Source: Clostridia bacterium
GTDB taxonomy: Bacteria > Bacillota > Clostridia > SK-Y3 > JACMMQ01
Assembly: GCA_014378955.1 (NCBI GenBank)
Contig: JACMMQ010000190.1
Location: 1 to 9,891 of the forward strand
Reading direction: 5' to 3'
Length of the DNA: 9,891 bases
The translations under genes were made by a program, and so were the position numbers. Numbering within the stretch: position 1 is the stretch's first letter; the number at the start of each line of letters is the position of its first letter. Below are positions 1-6,488 of the stretch, one piece after another. The notes beneath the pieces were generated by a model. That model worked only from the letters and a program-made list of their open reading frames with translations, was not told where the DNA came from and did not search any database.

Positions 1-823
1 TAATGATGCAATCTGCGGCATCCATGATGATGTCCACATTATCTGCATATCCATAGTTTTTAATAGACTTTTTCATGACCATTTTATCAATTTTACGCTT
101 TAAGCTTTTGTTATTGCCACACACCGAAACGATTTGAAAATCCAAGTCCATATTATCAAGCTGCTTGATAATCTTTGTGACATTGCCATAGCCCATGCTA
201 CCGCTCATGACAAAAATGGTGTTCTTATCTGCAATGCCAAGCTGTTTACGAGCGTAATCTTTTGCATGTACATGCGTGAATTTATCATTAATCGGTATGC
301 CAAATGGTAAAAGTTTAGAGACTGGAATTTCCTTCTTTTTCGCTTGCAAGGAAAGTCGTTCATTGGCTGTAACGTAATAATCCAAATCGGTATCCTCCCA
401 AAAAGGATGGATGGTGAAATCAGTAATAATGCCAATGGATGTGGTGGTGATGTGCTTTTTAAGCTGTGTCATCACCTGCGCAGAAAAAATATGCGTACAA
501 ATGATGTAATCTGGCGCATATTTTTCAATATAAGATTCTAGCTTGAGTGCTAAAATGCTGTTGGTAAGCTTGGCTATGCTATATTTGGAATCATTTTTAT
601 CTTTCTTTTCTGCCAAACGATACAAATTGCCATAAACCGCTGGGGTCATGATGGTAGACATTAGGTAGCCCTTGGCAACCGATTCGCTCAAAATTGGGTT
701 AATGTATTTAAAGGTATCAATCATTTCACATTCATGTCCTCTTGCCTTGACTTCATCCATGATAGCTTTCCCTGTCGTGTGATGCCCTTGTCCTGCCGTG
801 ATGGATAGAATTAGAACCTTCAT
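1..823 (-). CDS. MGDG-synthase-like processive glycosyltransferase (partial, C-terminus beyond left edge)
   Basis: The gene starts at the ATG at 823-821 behind a GAGGAGG site; about 274 codons are visible before the window edge, with no stop. The protein begins MKVLILSITAGQGHH. The G-x-G-H motif at residues 11-14 is typical of the MGDG-synthase N-terminal domain (PF06925), which also carries ITDFTIHPFW in the middle. A GT28/MurG-like C-terminal domain then begins, with VMSGSMGYGN and a GYADNVDIIMDAADCII segment that normally precedes the sugar-nucleotide-binding KPGG loop, here cut off. Family members transfer glucose or galactose from UDP-sugar to diacylglycerol at the cytoplasmic membrane face, making glycolipids and lipoteichoic acid anchors (UgtP is the Bacillus example). 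Its start overlaps the stop of the upstream TPR gene as ATGA, so translation is probably coupled. Sugar and acceptor specificity cannot be read from the sequence. Confidence 0.85.
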   Translation of the reverse strand, partial: MKVLILSITAGQGHHTTGKAIMDEVKARGHECEMIDTFKYINPILSESVAKGYLMSTIMTPAVYGNLYRLAEKKDKNDSKYSIAKLTNSILALKLESYIEKYAPDYIICTHIFSAQVMTQLKKHITTTSIGIITDFTIHPFWEDTDLDYYVTANERLSLQAKKKEIPVSKLLPFGIPINDKFTHVHAKDYARKQLGIADKNTIFVMSGSMGYGNVTKIIKQLDNMDLDFQIVSVCGNNKSLKRKIDKMVMKKSIKNYGYADNVDIIMDAADCII

Positions 824-1677
824 GCTTTTTCCTCCTCATATAAACTGCTAGCGTGTAACGTGGGCTGTGTTAGCAATACACCTTCCAGCGCTGCAATTTT
901 TTCATTTACCTGTGTTTTGTTAATGCTACTCAACGCGGTAAACTCATACAGCAATGCATTTTTGCACTGCTCGAGTGCATTCTCAATCTCGCCCTTTTTC
1001 TCTAAAACGCTGGCGTAGTGATAATACGGCTCTGGAAAATCAGGCTTGCCTTTCAAAAGGTCTATGAAAATCTCTTCCGCCTTTTTAAAGTCACCCAGCA
1101 AGTAATAGGTATCCCCTAAATTATCTAAAATAACCTTATTGCTTTTGTTATAATCATATGCCTCTAAATTCACTTGTAGTGCTTTTTCTAAATCGCCCGT
1201 CAAAATGTACATATAACCTAAGCTACTATATGTGGTAGAATTGCGAAAGCTTTTTTGATGTGCCGTTTCAAGCGTTTCAATCGCTAACGGCAAATCACCT
1301 TTTCGAAATGCAATGAGTGCCGTAATGGCATAGTAATGTGTCTTGTCGTGTGTTTTAATGCCCTTTTTTTCAATACGTTTCACACATTGCTCAGCCAGTT
1401 CTGTTTCGCCACTTTTTACCAATAAATAGGCATAGGTCAATTGTGTGTATTGTGTTGCAAACGGGATTTCCGCACCCATTTTATAAAGCTTCATCGCTTT
1501 TTCTCGTTTTCCGTTAATGTATGAGATATTGCCAAATATGCCTAGTATTCTGTCCAGGCGAGATAGGATAAATGCAACCGTTGCAATTGTAAGCAGTGTG
1601 GATGCAATACCAAGGCCTGTCGTACGAATTACAAGATAAGCCACTATGGGTACGATAACATAATAAAGTCTTTTCAT
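820..1677 (-). CDS. membrane-anchored tetratricopeptide repeat protein
   Basis: This 285-residue protein has two hydrophobic segments near the N-terminus (about residues 4-18 and 22-39), followed by tandem TPR-like helical hairpins from about residue 49 to 250. The clearest repeats are the one around 147-180 (YSSLGYMYILTGDLEKAL) and the next at 181-214 (LDNLGDTYYLLGDFKKAE). The C-terminal tail is polar and ends EEEKA. The start ATG at 1677 has a GAGAGG site just upstream. It lies 33 bp after the FakA-like gene and overlaps the glycosyltransferase start by ATGA, so the three look co-transcribed. TPR proteins are protein-protein scaffolds, and the anchor places the repeats at the membrane. A role in organising the neighbouring lipid or glycolipid enzymes is inference only. 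I do not recognise a named gene. Confidence 0.85.
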   Translation of the reverse strand: MKRLYYVIVPIVAYLVIRTTGLGIASTLLTIATVAFILSRLDRILGIFGNISYINGKREKAMKLYKMGAEIPFATQYTQLTYAYLLVKSGETELAEQCVKRIEKKGIKTHDKTHYYAITALIAFRKGDLPLAIETLETAHQKSFRNSTTYSSLGYMYILTGDLEKALQVNLEAYDYNKSNKVILDNLGDTYYLLGDFKKAEEIFIDLLKGKPDFPEPYYHYASVLEKKGEIENALEQCKNALLYEFTALSSINKTQVNEKIAALEGVLLTQPTLHASSLYEEEKA

Positions 1678-1710
1678 TTTCTACCTCTCAAAATCTGTAG
1701 GTTTAGCCCA

Positions 1711-3348
1711 TTATTCCACTGCACAAATATAAAAATAGATGGGCTGTCCGCCATCGTGTATTTCAACATCCAAGTCAGGGTATTTTAGTTCTAACGTTAC
1801 AAGCACGCTTTGTGCTTGTTCGAGGGATGTTTGATTGCCATAATACACAGAAATCATCGCACTGCTGTCATTCACCATTTTTTCAATCAATTGTAGCAAA
1901 GCCGCTTCAGCGTTGTCCACTACCACTGCAATTTTCCCCTCTAAAAGCCCTAAAATATCGCCCTCTGCAATTTCCTTGCCTGCAACAGAGGTTTTACGCA
2001 CGGCATAAGTTACCTGCCCTGTTTGAACGTGCTTGATTGCGCTCGTCATTTGCTTGATGTTAGCCACCGCATCGCATTCAAAGTCAAACCCAATCATCGC
2101 GGATATGCCTTGCGGAATGGTGCGTGTAGGGATGACAAACACATTGCGGTCAGCAAGGGAAATAACCTGCTCTGCCGCAGGGATAATATTTTTATTGTTC
2201 GGCAACACAAACACATTTTTCGCCGGTACCTTTTGCACTGCCTTCAATATATCGTCCGTGCTTGGATTCATGGTTTGACCGCCTTCAATCACTTGGTCCA
2301 CCACTAAATCGTTCATGAAAATATTGCGTAGCCCTTCCCCAGCGGCTACCGCTACAAAACCATATTCTTTCGTAGGTGTTACAATGTCCGCCTGCGTGGC
2401 TTGACTCGCCATCACCAAGCTGTCATTTTGCACCTGCATATTGTCAATTTTAATGTTCATCAAAGCACCATATTTAAGTGCTTCTGTGATAACCGCACCT
2501 GGTGTGGATGTATGAATGTGTACCTTCACGATTTCGCCATCGTCAATGATCACCGTGCTATCGCCACGCTTGTCTAAAAACACCTGCAAAGGCTTTTCAC
2601 AGTTTTTCGCTTCTTTTTTGAGGATAATAAATTCCGTACAATAAGGAAATAAAATCGTTTGCTCTTGAATGGCTTGGTTGATGGTGGGTGTCATCGTACC
2701 GCTTGATGGCGTAACCAATTGCACGTCCTGTCCTGCAACCAGTGCGCTAAATGCACCCTCTAAAATACATATAAGTCCCTGCCCCCCTGCATCCACGACC
2801 CCTGCCTGTTTAAGCACTGGGAGCATGTCAGGTGTTTTATCCAGGGTTTCCTTTGCAGTAGCCAAAGCACCCTCAAACACCTTCAAAATATCATCCTCGT
2901 GTTCGGAAAGTGTTATAGCCTTCATCGCACATTCCCGTGCAACGGTTAATATTGTACCCTCTGTAGGTGTTTTAACCGCTTTGTATGCGGTGTCAACGCC
3001 TGCCTTTAGTGCTTTTGCGACTAGCTTGGCATCCGCCTCTTTTAATCCGCTAAAGGTTTTTGCAAAGCCACGAAAGAGCTGTGACAAAATCACGCCCGAA
3101 TTGCCTCTTGCCCCACGTAATGAGGCACTCGCCAGCACACTGCCAACCGCTGAAAGCTCCCCATCGCCTAATGCATGAAGCTCCCGTGCGGTCGCCATGA
3201 CCGTTAATGACATATTGGTGCCTGTATCGCCATCTGGTACTGGAAAAACGTTCAATGCGTCCACCATTTGCTTATGCTGGTCTAAATTGTTCGCCGCTCC
3301 AATCAGCATATTGATGAGCATTTTACCGCTTAGTTTTTGCATTTTCAA
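1711..3348 (-). CDS. fakA: FakA/YloV-type fatty acid kinase ATP-binding subunit (DhaL + DegV-like domains)
   Basis: FakA phosphorylates fatty acids held by a separate FakB (DegV-family) carrier, giving acyl-phosphate for phospholipid synthesis; no fakB is visible here. The 545-residue length fits the family. An N-terminal DhaL/Dak2 kinase domain (about 10-205) shows the nucleotide/Mg signature PVPDGDTGTNMS (37-48), LRGARGNSGVILSQ (77-90) and DAGGQGL (186-192). The middle region carries the conserved PYCTEF (235-240) and VHIHTSTPG (276-284), with His and Cys positions typical of FakA. A C-terminal DAK1_2/DegV-like domain ends at GGQPIYFY. The start is probably TTG at 3348: an AGGGGG site lies 8 nt upstream, while the ATG at 3342 would be 14 nt away. 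The asp23-fakA pair is a conserved Firmicutes arrangement. Confidence 0.92.
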   Translation of the reverse strand: MKMQKLSGKMLINMLIGAANNLDQHKQMVDALNVFPVPDGDTGTNMSLTVMATARELHALGDGELSAVGSVLASASLRGARGNSGVILSQLFRGFAKTFSGLKEADAKLVAKALKAGVDTAYKAVKTPTEGTILTVARECAMKAITLSEHEDDILKVFEGALATAKETLDKTPDMLPVLKQAGVVDAGGQGLICILEGAFSALVAGQDVQLVTPSSGTMTPTINQAIQEQTILFPYCTEFIILKKEAKNCEKPLQVFLDKRGDSTVIIDDGEIVKVHIHTSTPGAVITEALKYGALMNIKIDNMQVQNDSLVMASQATQADIVTPTKEYGFVAVAAGEGLRNIFMNDLVVDQVIEGGQTMNPSTDDILKAVQKVPAKNVFVLPNNKNIIPAAEQVISLADRNVFVIPTRTIPQGISAMIGFDFECDAVANIKQMTSAIKHVQTGQVTYAVRKTSVAGKEIAEGDILGLLEGKIAVVVDNAEAALLQLIEKMVNDSSAMISVYYGNQTSLEQAQSVLVTLELKYPDLDVEIHDGGQPIYFYICAVE

Positions 3349-3360
3349 AGGTTGAACCCC

Positions 3361-3717
3361 CTATTCGTCTACTCTGACACTTTCAACATAGACATTAATT
3401 TTCTCTACACGAAATCCCGTGGTGGTTTCCACTGAAAATTTCACATTGCTCAACAAGTTTTCGCAAATCACAGGAATGTTCACACCATATTCTACAATGA
3501 TGTGCAAATCAATGGTCATCGCATCTTGCTTGATTAACACCTTGATCCCTTTTGATAGGGCATCCTTTTTAAGTAAGTTCACCAATCCGTCTGCCTTGTT
3601 TCGAAATGCCATCCCCACAACGCCATAGCAATCGCTCACTGCTATGCCTACCAGGTCAGCAATCACGCCATTGTTTACATCGATATTGCCATATGCATTT
3701 TCCAAATGTCCAGCCAT
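3361..3717 (-). CDS. Asp23/Gls24 family protein (YloU-like)
   Basis: This is a 118-residue Asp23/Gls24 (PF03780) protein. It shows the family pattern: an opening stretch GNIDVNNGVIADLVGIAVSD, then YGVVGMAF, a central beta-strand region MTIDLHIIVEYGVNIPVICENL, and the closing TGFRVEKINVYVESVRV. Members are small, abundant proteins of the envelope-associated alkaline-shock group; the YloU-type copy next to yloV/fakA has no firmly settled biochemical role. I start it at the ATG at 3717 (AGGAGG 9 nt upstream). A TTG directly before it at 3720 is an alternative with a 6-nt spacer and would add one residue. It is the first gene of the minus-strand operon. Its TAG stop is part of the AGGGGG ribosome binding site of the next gene, 12 bp away, so expression is tightly linked to the FakA-like gene. 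Confidence 0.9.
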   Translation of the reverse strand: MAGHLENAYGNIDVNNGVIADLVGIAVSDCYGVVGMAFRNKADGLVNLLKKDALSKGIKVLIKQDAMTIDLHIIVEYGVNIPVICENLLSNVKFSVETTTGFRVEKINVYVESVRVDE

Positions 3718-3750
3718 CAATAAATTCCTCCTTTATATCACATTGGTACT

Positions 3751-3779
3751 ATTATAGCAAAAAAAAGGAAAAATACCAA
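3751..3779 (-). promoter_or_regulatory. SigA-type extended -10 promoter for the asp23-fakA operon
   Basis: Reading the minus strand, TTGGTA (3779-3774) is followed by a 17-nt T-rich spacer and TATAAT (3756-3751). The spacer ends TGC, giving the extended -10 TGCTATAAT. Transcription would start near 3744, about 27 nt before the Asp23 ATG, leaving a short leader that carries the AAAGGAGG site. Confidence 0.75.
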
Positions 3780-3806
3780 CCTTTTTAAAAAAATTTCTAA
3801 AAATGC

Positions 3807-3835
3807 TTGCAAAATTGTCTAGGGTTTGTTAAAAT
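3807..3835 (+). promoter_or_regulatory. SigA-type promoter for rpmB
   Basis: TTGCAA (3807-3812) and TAAAAT (3830-3835) are separated by exactly 17 nt. The predicted start near 3842 leaves a leader of about 50 nt before the rpmB ATG. The promoter is divergent from, and does not overlap, the asp23 promoter. Confidence 0.65.
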
Positions 3836-3893
3836 AATGGATGCTGTATAAAAGTATTTAAATGTCTTTTAGTTTTTAAGGAGGTGTATATAA

Positions 3894-4082
3894 ATGGCAC
3901 ATTGTGAAGTTTGCGGAAAAGGCTTGAGCTTTGGTATCAAAGTCAGTCACTCCCATAGACGTTCTAACAGAACCTGGAAGCCTAATGTCAGAAAAGTTAA
4001 AGCAATCGTAAGTGGTACATCGAAAACGGTTTCGGTATGCACACGTTGCTTACGTTCAAACAAGGTAACACGTGCGGTTTAA
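3894..4082 (+). CDS. rpmB: 50S ribosomal protein L28 (zinc-ribbon type)
   Basis: This is a 62-residue bacterial L28, the usual length, and a structural component of the large ribosomal subunit. Recognisable features are the N-terminal CEVCGKG, the basic SHSHRRSNRTWKPNVRKV stretch typical of the family, and the C-terminal VCTRCLRS. The two CxxC pairs (Cys4/Cys7 and Cys49/Cys52) make it the zinc-binding C+ form; the Bacillus L28 I recall lacks these cysteines. The ATG follows AAGGAGG at 7-9 nt. It stands alone on the plus strand between its own promoter and a strong terminator. It separates spoVM from asp23, both on the other strand, as I remember for B. subtilis. Confidence 0.97.
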   Translation: MAHCEVCGKGLSFGIKVSHSHRRSNRTWKPNVRKVKAIVSGTSKTVSVCTRCLRSNKVTRAV

Positions 4083-4091
4083 TAGCCGCTC

Positions 4092-4144
4092 AAAATAAGA
4101 GGGAACAAAAATGAATTTCATTTTTGTTCCCTCTTATTTTTTAT
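4092..4144 (+). terminator. bidirectional intrinsic terminator between rpmB and spoVM
   Basis: A perfect 23-bp inverted repeat (arms 4092-4114 and 4118-4140, loop ATT) contains the GC-richer core AGAGGGAACA, flanked by A and T tracts (AAAATAAG / CTTATTTT). It starts 10 bp after the rpmB stop and ends 5 bp from the spoVM stop. Both arms end in A/T runs, so it can serve the two convergent genes. Confidence 0.9.
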
Positions 4145-4219
4145 TCATTCCTTAATACCAAACACAGTTTTGAGAAGCTTCCCCATAAACTTGGGTGCTT
4201 TCACCACAACAATTCTCAT
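4145..4219 (-). CDS. spoVM: stage V sporulation protein M (24 aa)
   Basis: This very short gene encodes MRIVVVKAPKFMGKLLKTVF followed by GIKE. Aligned without gaps to the 26-residue B. subtilis SpoVM (from memory, MKFYTIKLPKFLGGIVRAML plus tail), it keeps Lys7, Pro9, Lys10, Phe11, Gly13, a basic residue at 17 and Gly21. SpoVM is an amphipathic helix made in the mother cell. It recognises the curved forespore membrane, anchors the SpoIVA coat base layer, and is also an FtsH substrate/inhibitor; Pro9 is important for its localisation. The ATG at 4219 follows GGAGG with a 5-nt spacer. Its position beside rpmB and close to asp23-fakA matches the Bacillus locus, which strongly supports the call. 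The peptide is two residues shorter than that of Bacillus. It implies that the organism sporulates or recently did. Confidence 0.88.
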   Translation of the reverse strand: MRIVVVKAPKFMGKLLKTVFGIKE

Positions 4220-4266
4220 AACTTCCTCCGTTCCGCCGTTTTTGACAACAGCTCAAAAAACTCCAT

Positions 4267-4413
4267 CTAGTGACATAAGTACAGCCAACCTAAAATAAGT
4301 ACAATGACCCCTTCAACGATCACCAATGCCGCGAAAGGCATGATGCACGCCAATAATATGCCCAATCCAAATGCTACAACCAATAGCCCCATTGCTCGAT
4401 ATCTGCCGCACAT
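4267..4413 (-). CDS. small hydrophobic membrane protein of unknown function (48 aa)
   Basis: The start is the ATG at 4413, which follows GGAGGTG with a 6-nt spacer; upstream in-frame ATGs lie in repeat DNA without such a site. The peptide begins MCGRYRAMG and continues as two hydrophobic stretches: about residues 9-23 (LLVVAFGLGILLACI) and, after Met-Pro-Phe, about 28-45 (AALVIVEGVIVLILGWLY). It ends LCH. The basic N-terminus and hairpin-like hydrophobic pattern suggest one or two membrane passes with the Pro near a turn. I do not recognise a named family. It lies 47 bp upstream of spoVM on the same strand, with no terminator between, so the two may share a transcript. A sporulation role is inference from position and the upstream SigE-like -10 only. 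Confidence 0.7.
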   Translation of the reverse strand: MCGRYRAMGLLVVAFGLGILLACIMPFAALVIVEGVIVLILGWLYLCH

Positions 4414-4477
4414 TTCAACACCTCCAGCGTAATGCATAATCGCATCCACAATAACATGGTTTCCGTTTTCTATTGAT

Positions 4478-4505
4478 AGTGTATGCATATATGGTTGAAA
4501 TGGTG
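4478..4505 (-). promoter_or_regulatory. possible SigE-type sporulation promoter
   Basis: On the minus strand CATACACT (4485-4478) fits the SigE -10 consensus CATACAnT. With a 13-nt spacer the -35 position holds CACCATT (4505-4499), which matches the ATATT-type consensus only partly. It lies 65 bp before the start of the 48-residue peptide gene and could drive that gene and spoVM. The match is suggestive, not decisive. Confidence 0.35.
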
Positions 4506-4569
4506 ATAGGATGTAAAAAGTGGTGAGGTGTAACAACTGCATATTGTAATTGATGCATGATGGTTGTGC

Positions 4570-4654
4570 ATTCGTAGGGGATGGGTTTCCCATCCCGTTG
4601 TAGAAATTGCATGAAATATATCGGGACGGATGACCCGTCCCCTACAACGCCAAT
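4570..4654. repeat. cruciform-forming intergenic repeat, copy 1
   Basis: This 85-bp unit runs from ATTCGTAGGGG to CCTACAACGCCAAT. It has outer arms at 4574-4597 and 4622-4645 that are inverted repeats matching at 19 of 24 positions. Each arm is itself a small hairpin: GGGATGGG-TTT-CCCATCCC on the left, and GGGACGG...CCGTCCC on the right. The spacer between the arms is AT-rich. It has no coding content and resembles a REP/MITE-type dispersed palindrome. A near-identical unit follows 66 bp later. Confidence 0.85.
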
Positions 4655-4720
4655 GCTTTCGCACGATAGGTAATATATTATCTATCAATATATCTTTTCA
4701 TATTGATGTATGGATTGTTA

Positions 4721-4806
4721 ATTCGTAGGGGATGGGTTCCCCGTCCCGATGTCAAAATTTGCACAAATTACATCGGGACGGATGACCCGTCCCCTACAAC
4801 GCCAAT
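4721..4806. repeat. cruciform-forming intergenic repeat, copy 2
   Basis: This 86-bp direct repeat of the unit at 4570-4654 has the same ATTCGTAGGGG start and ACAACGCCAAT end. Its arms (4725-4752 and 4770-4797) match at 24 of 28 positions around a 17-nt AT-rich loop. Differences from copy 1 mostly keep base-pairing (for example CCCATCCC versus CCCGTCCC opposite GGGATGGG), suggesting that the structure matters. It begins 14 bp after the stop of the DUF2164 gene and may act as that gene's transcript end or stabiliser, although no T-run follows it. The 66 bp between the copies contain two weaker AT-rich palindromes (around 4665-4686 and 4684-4708). Confidence 0.85.
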
Positions 4807-4819
4807 CCCATTCTATATT

Positions 4820-5047
4820 TTACAGCATCATGCCGTATAAATCCTCAACCTTTTCATGCAAATGCTTTTGCACATCCTCAATTGCTTGGTTGTAATAAAA
4901 CCGCCCAAGCTTGGTCGTGATAAAGTCTAGCATCAGCATACCGCCCAAATTGCCGATGTCTTCTTCACGCTCACATTGAAAATAGGTCTGTATTTCGCTA
5001 ATGGCTCTGTCCTGCTGTTCTTTTGATAGCACTATTTTATCTGTCAT
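4820..5047 (-). CDS. DUF2164 family protein
   Basis: This 75-residue protein matches the DUF2164 (PF09932) pattern. It begins with a polar stretch KIVLSKEQQDRAISEIQTYF, continues with a central GNLGGMLMLDFITTKLGRFY, and has the characteristic YNQAIEDVQKHLHEKVEDLY near the C-terminus. Members are small soluble proteins of unknown function, usually 70-90 residues, so this one is full length. The ATG overlaps the hisS TGA as ATGA, and a GGAG site lies 10 nt upstream within the hisS end, so it is translated from the hisS transcript by coupling. No catalytic motif is apparent. The link to histidyl-tRNA synthetase is positional only. Confidence 0.85.
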   Translation of the reverse strand: MTDKIVLSKEQQDRAISEIQTYFQCEREEDIGNLGGMLMLDFITTKLGRFYYNQAIEDVQKHLHEKVEDLYGMML

Positions 5048-6354
5048 TTCATTAACGCTCCAATGCTATCAATATTCACCTTTTCTTGCGTGCCTGTTTG
5101 CATATTTTTCATGGTCAAAAGCCCCGTTTGCATTTCTTCCTCACCAATGACGATGCAATAGGGGATGCCCAGTTTATCCGCATAACCAAACTGCTTTTTA
5201 AGCTTACCCTCATTTAAATACACCTCAGTCGGGATGTCTTGCCCACGTAGCTTGGATGCGACTTGTAGCGCATACGGCATTGCCCCTTGCATGGGGATGA
5301 TTAAAATATCCGTTGGTGTAGCCTTTGACGCCTTGATGATGCCTGCTTCTTTTAATTGATAAAACAACCGTGTCAAGCCAATGGAGATGCCAACACCTGG
5401 CAGTTTTTGCTTGGTGTAGCTTTCCGCCAACGCATCATATCGTCCACCAGAGCACACACTGCCAATGGATGGATAGTCATTTAAAACCGTTTCATAAATC
5501 GTGCCCGTATAATAATCCAAGCCGCGTGCAATGGATAAATCAATGGCATAGTTTTCGCTAGGCACTCCAAAAGCATCAATATAACCGCACACCTCTTGTA
5601 GCTCCTGCACGCCCAATTTAAACATTTCGCTGTCGCTATCAATTGCCAATAGCGTATTTAAAATATCCTGCTTATCCCCTGTGATTGCAACAAAATCCAT
5701 GATTTTGTCAATCACATCGCAAGCAATCGCCATTTCGGACAATTCCTTTTTGATCGCATCTACGCCGATTTTGTCCAGTTTGTCCAATACACGCAACACG
5801 CCGCCCTTGTCGACGATGCCCAAACCTTCATAAAAGCCATTCAAAATCTTGCGGTTGTTAATGCGAATGGTAAAATTCTGAAAGCCAAGCGCCAAAAAGG
5901 TTTCATGGATAACGCTCAATATTTCCGCTTCATTGATAATGGAAAGCGTTTCACTGCCTATGATGTCAATGTCACATTGATAAAATTCACGAAAACGACC
6001 ACGCTGTGGACGCTCGCCACGAAAGACCTTGCCAATGTGGTACCGTCTAAAGGGAAAGGTTAATTCGCCAAAATGCTGGGCAACATAGCGTGCAAGGGGT
6101 ACTGTCAGGTCAAAGCGTAGGGAAAGATCATTATCCCCTTTTTGAAAGCGATAAATTTGCTTTTCTGTGTCGCCACCGCTTTTTGCAAGCAATATTTCAG
6201 ACTTTTCAATCATAGGTGTATCGAGTGGAATAAACCCGAATTTTTCGTAGGTTTTGCGGATTTTGTCCAATAAGTCATTGAATAGCAATTGGTCTGCTGG
6301 TAATAGCTCCATAAAGCCTGGTAATATGGATGGCGTTGTAATATTTTTACTCAT
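5044..6354 (-). CDS. hisS: histidine--tRNA ligase
   Basis: This class II aminoacyl-tRNA synthetase charges tRNA-His using ATP. The 436-residue length is normal. Visible motifs are the motif-1 region FGFIPLDTPMIE (39-50), RFDLTVPLARYVA (80-92), the long motif 2 from RRYHIGKVFRGERPQRGRF (103-121) to EFYQCDIDIIG, the histidine-specific ARGLDYYTGTIYE (276-288), SGGRYDAL (302-309), and motif 3 LPGVGISIGLTRLF (318-331). An anticodon-binding domain follows from about 345. The N-terminus reads ILPGFMELLP instead of the common KGTRD/PRGTQD signature, so it may belong to a less common HisRS subgroup. The start ATG at 6354 has GGAGG 7-8 nt upstream. It is the first gene of a two-gene unit with DUF2164; aspS, a frequent Firmicute neighbour, is not next to it. 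Confidence 0.97.
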   Translation of the reverse strand: MSKNITTPSILPGFMELLPADQLLFNDLLDKIRKTYEKFGFIPLDTPMIEKSEILLAKSGGDTEKQIYRFQKGDNDLSLRFDLTVPLARYVAQHFGELTFPFRRYHIGKVFRGERPQRGRFREFYQCDIDIIGSETLSIINEAEILSVIHETFLALGFQNFTIRINNRKILNGFYEGLGIVDKGGVLRVLDKLDKIGVDAIKKELSEMAIACDVIDKIMDFVAITGDKQDILNTLLAIDSDSEMFKLGVQELQEVCGYIDAFGVPSENYAIDLSIARGLDYYTGTIYETVLNDYPSIGSVCSGGRYDALAESYTKQKLPGVGISIGLTRLFYQLKEAGIIKASKATPTDILIIPMQGAMPYALQVASKLRGQDIPTEVYLNEGKLKKQFGYADKLGIPYCIVIGEEEMQTGLLTMKNMQTGTQEKVNIDSIGALMK

Positions 6355-6403
6355 TAAATTTCCTCCAAAAGTTTATCAACTAAAGTTTTACTCAATTTTT
6401 TTC

Positions 6404-6448
6404 AAAAAATTGCGGGGTCAAGGGACGGCGTCCCTTGTCGTACTCCGC
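6404..6448 (-). terminator. terminator-like hairpin in the hisS leader (possible attenuator or mobile repeat)
   Basis: On the minus strand, GCGGAGT (6448-6442) pairs with ACCCCGC (6418-6412) around a perfect 8-bp inner hairpin (CAAGGGAC-GCC-GTCCCTTG) and is followed by AATTTTTT. This is an intrinsic-terminator shape about 50 bp before the hisS start. A 9-bp palindrome (6393-6412) overlaps the T-run and could compete with it. I see no T-box specifier or GGTGGTACCGCG-like motif. Confidence 0.5.
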
Positions 6449-6488
6449 AGAGGACGAAACCCAAACACTCAAAGAGTATTTTTCTTTG

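Noticed and set aside
2669..3178. 169-codon plus-strand open frame
   Set aside because: Lies entirely antisense to the well-supported FakA gene, has no ribosome binding site, and its composition is the complement of the real coding frame.
4267..4593. Longer 108-residue version of the small membrane protein
   Set aside because: The extra N-terminal part is translated from the repeat and spacer DNA and has no ribosome binding site; the internal ATG at 4413 has an excellent one.
4570..4806. CRISPR array
   Set aside because: Only two copies of a long, self-complementary 85-bp unit with a 66-bp AT-rich spacer; not the short-repeat, regular-spacer layout of CRISPR, and no cas genes nearby.
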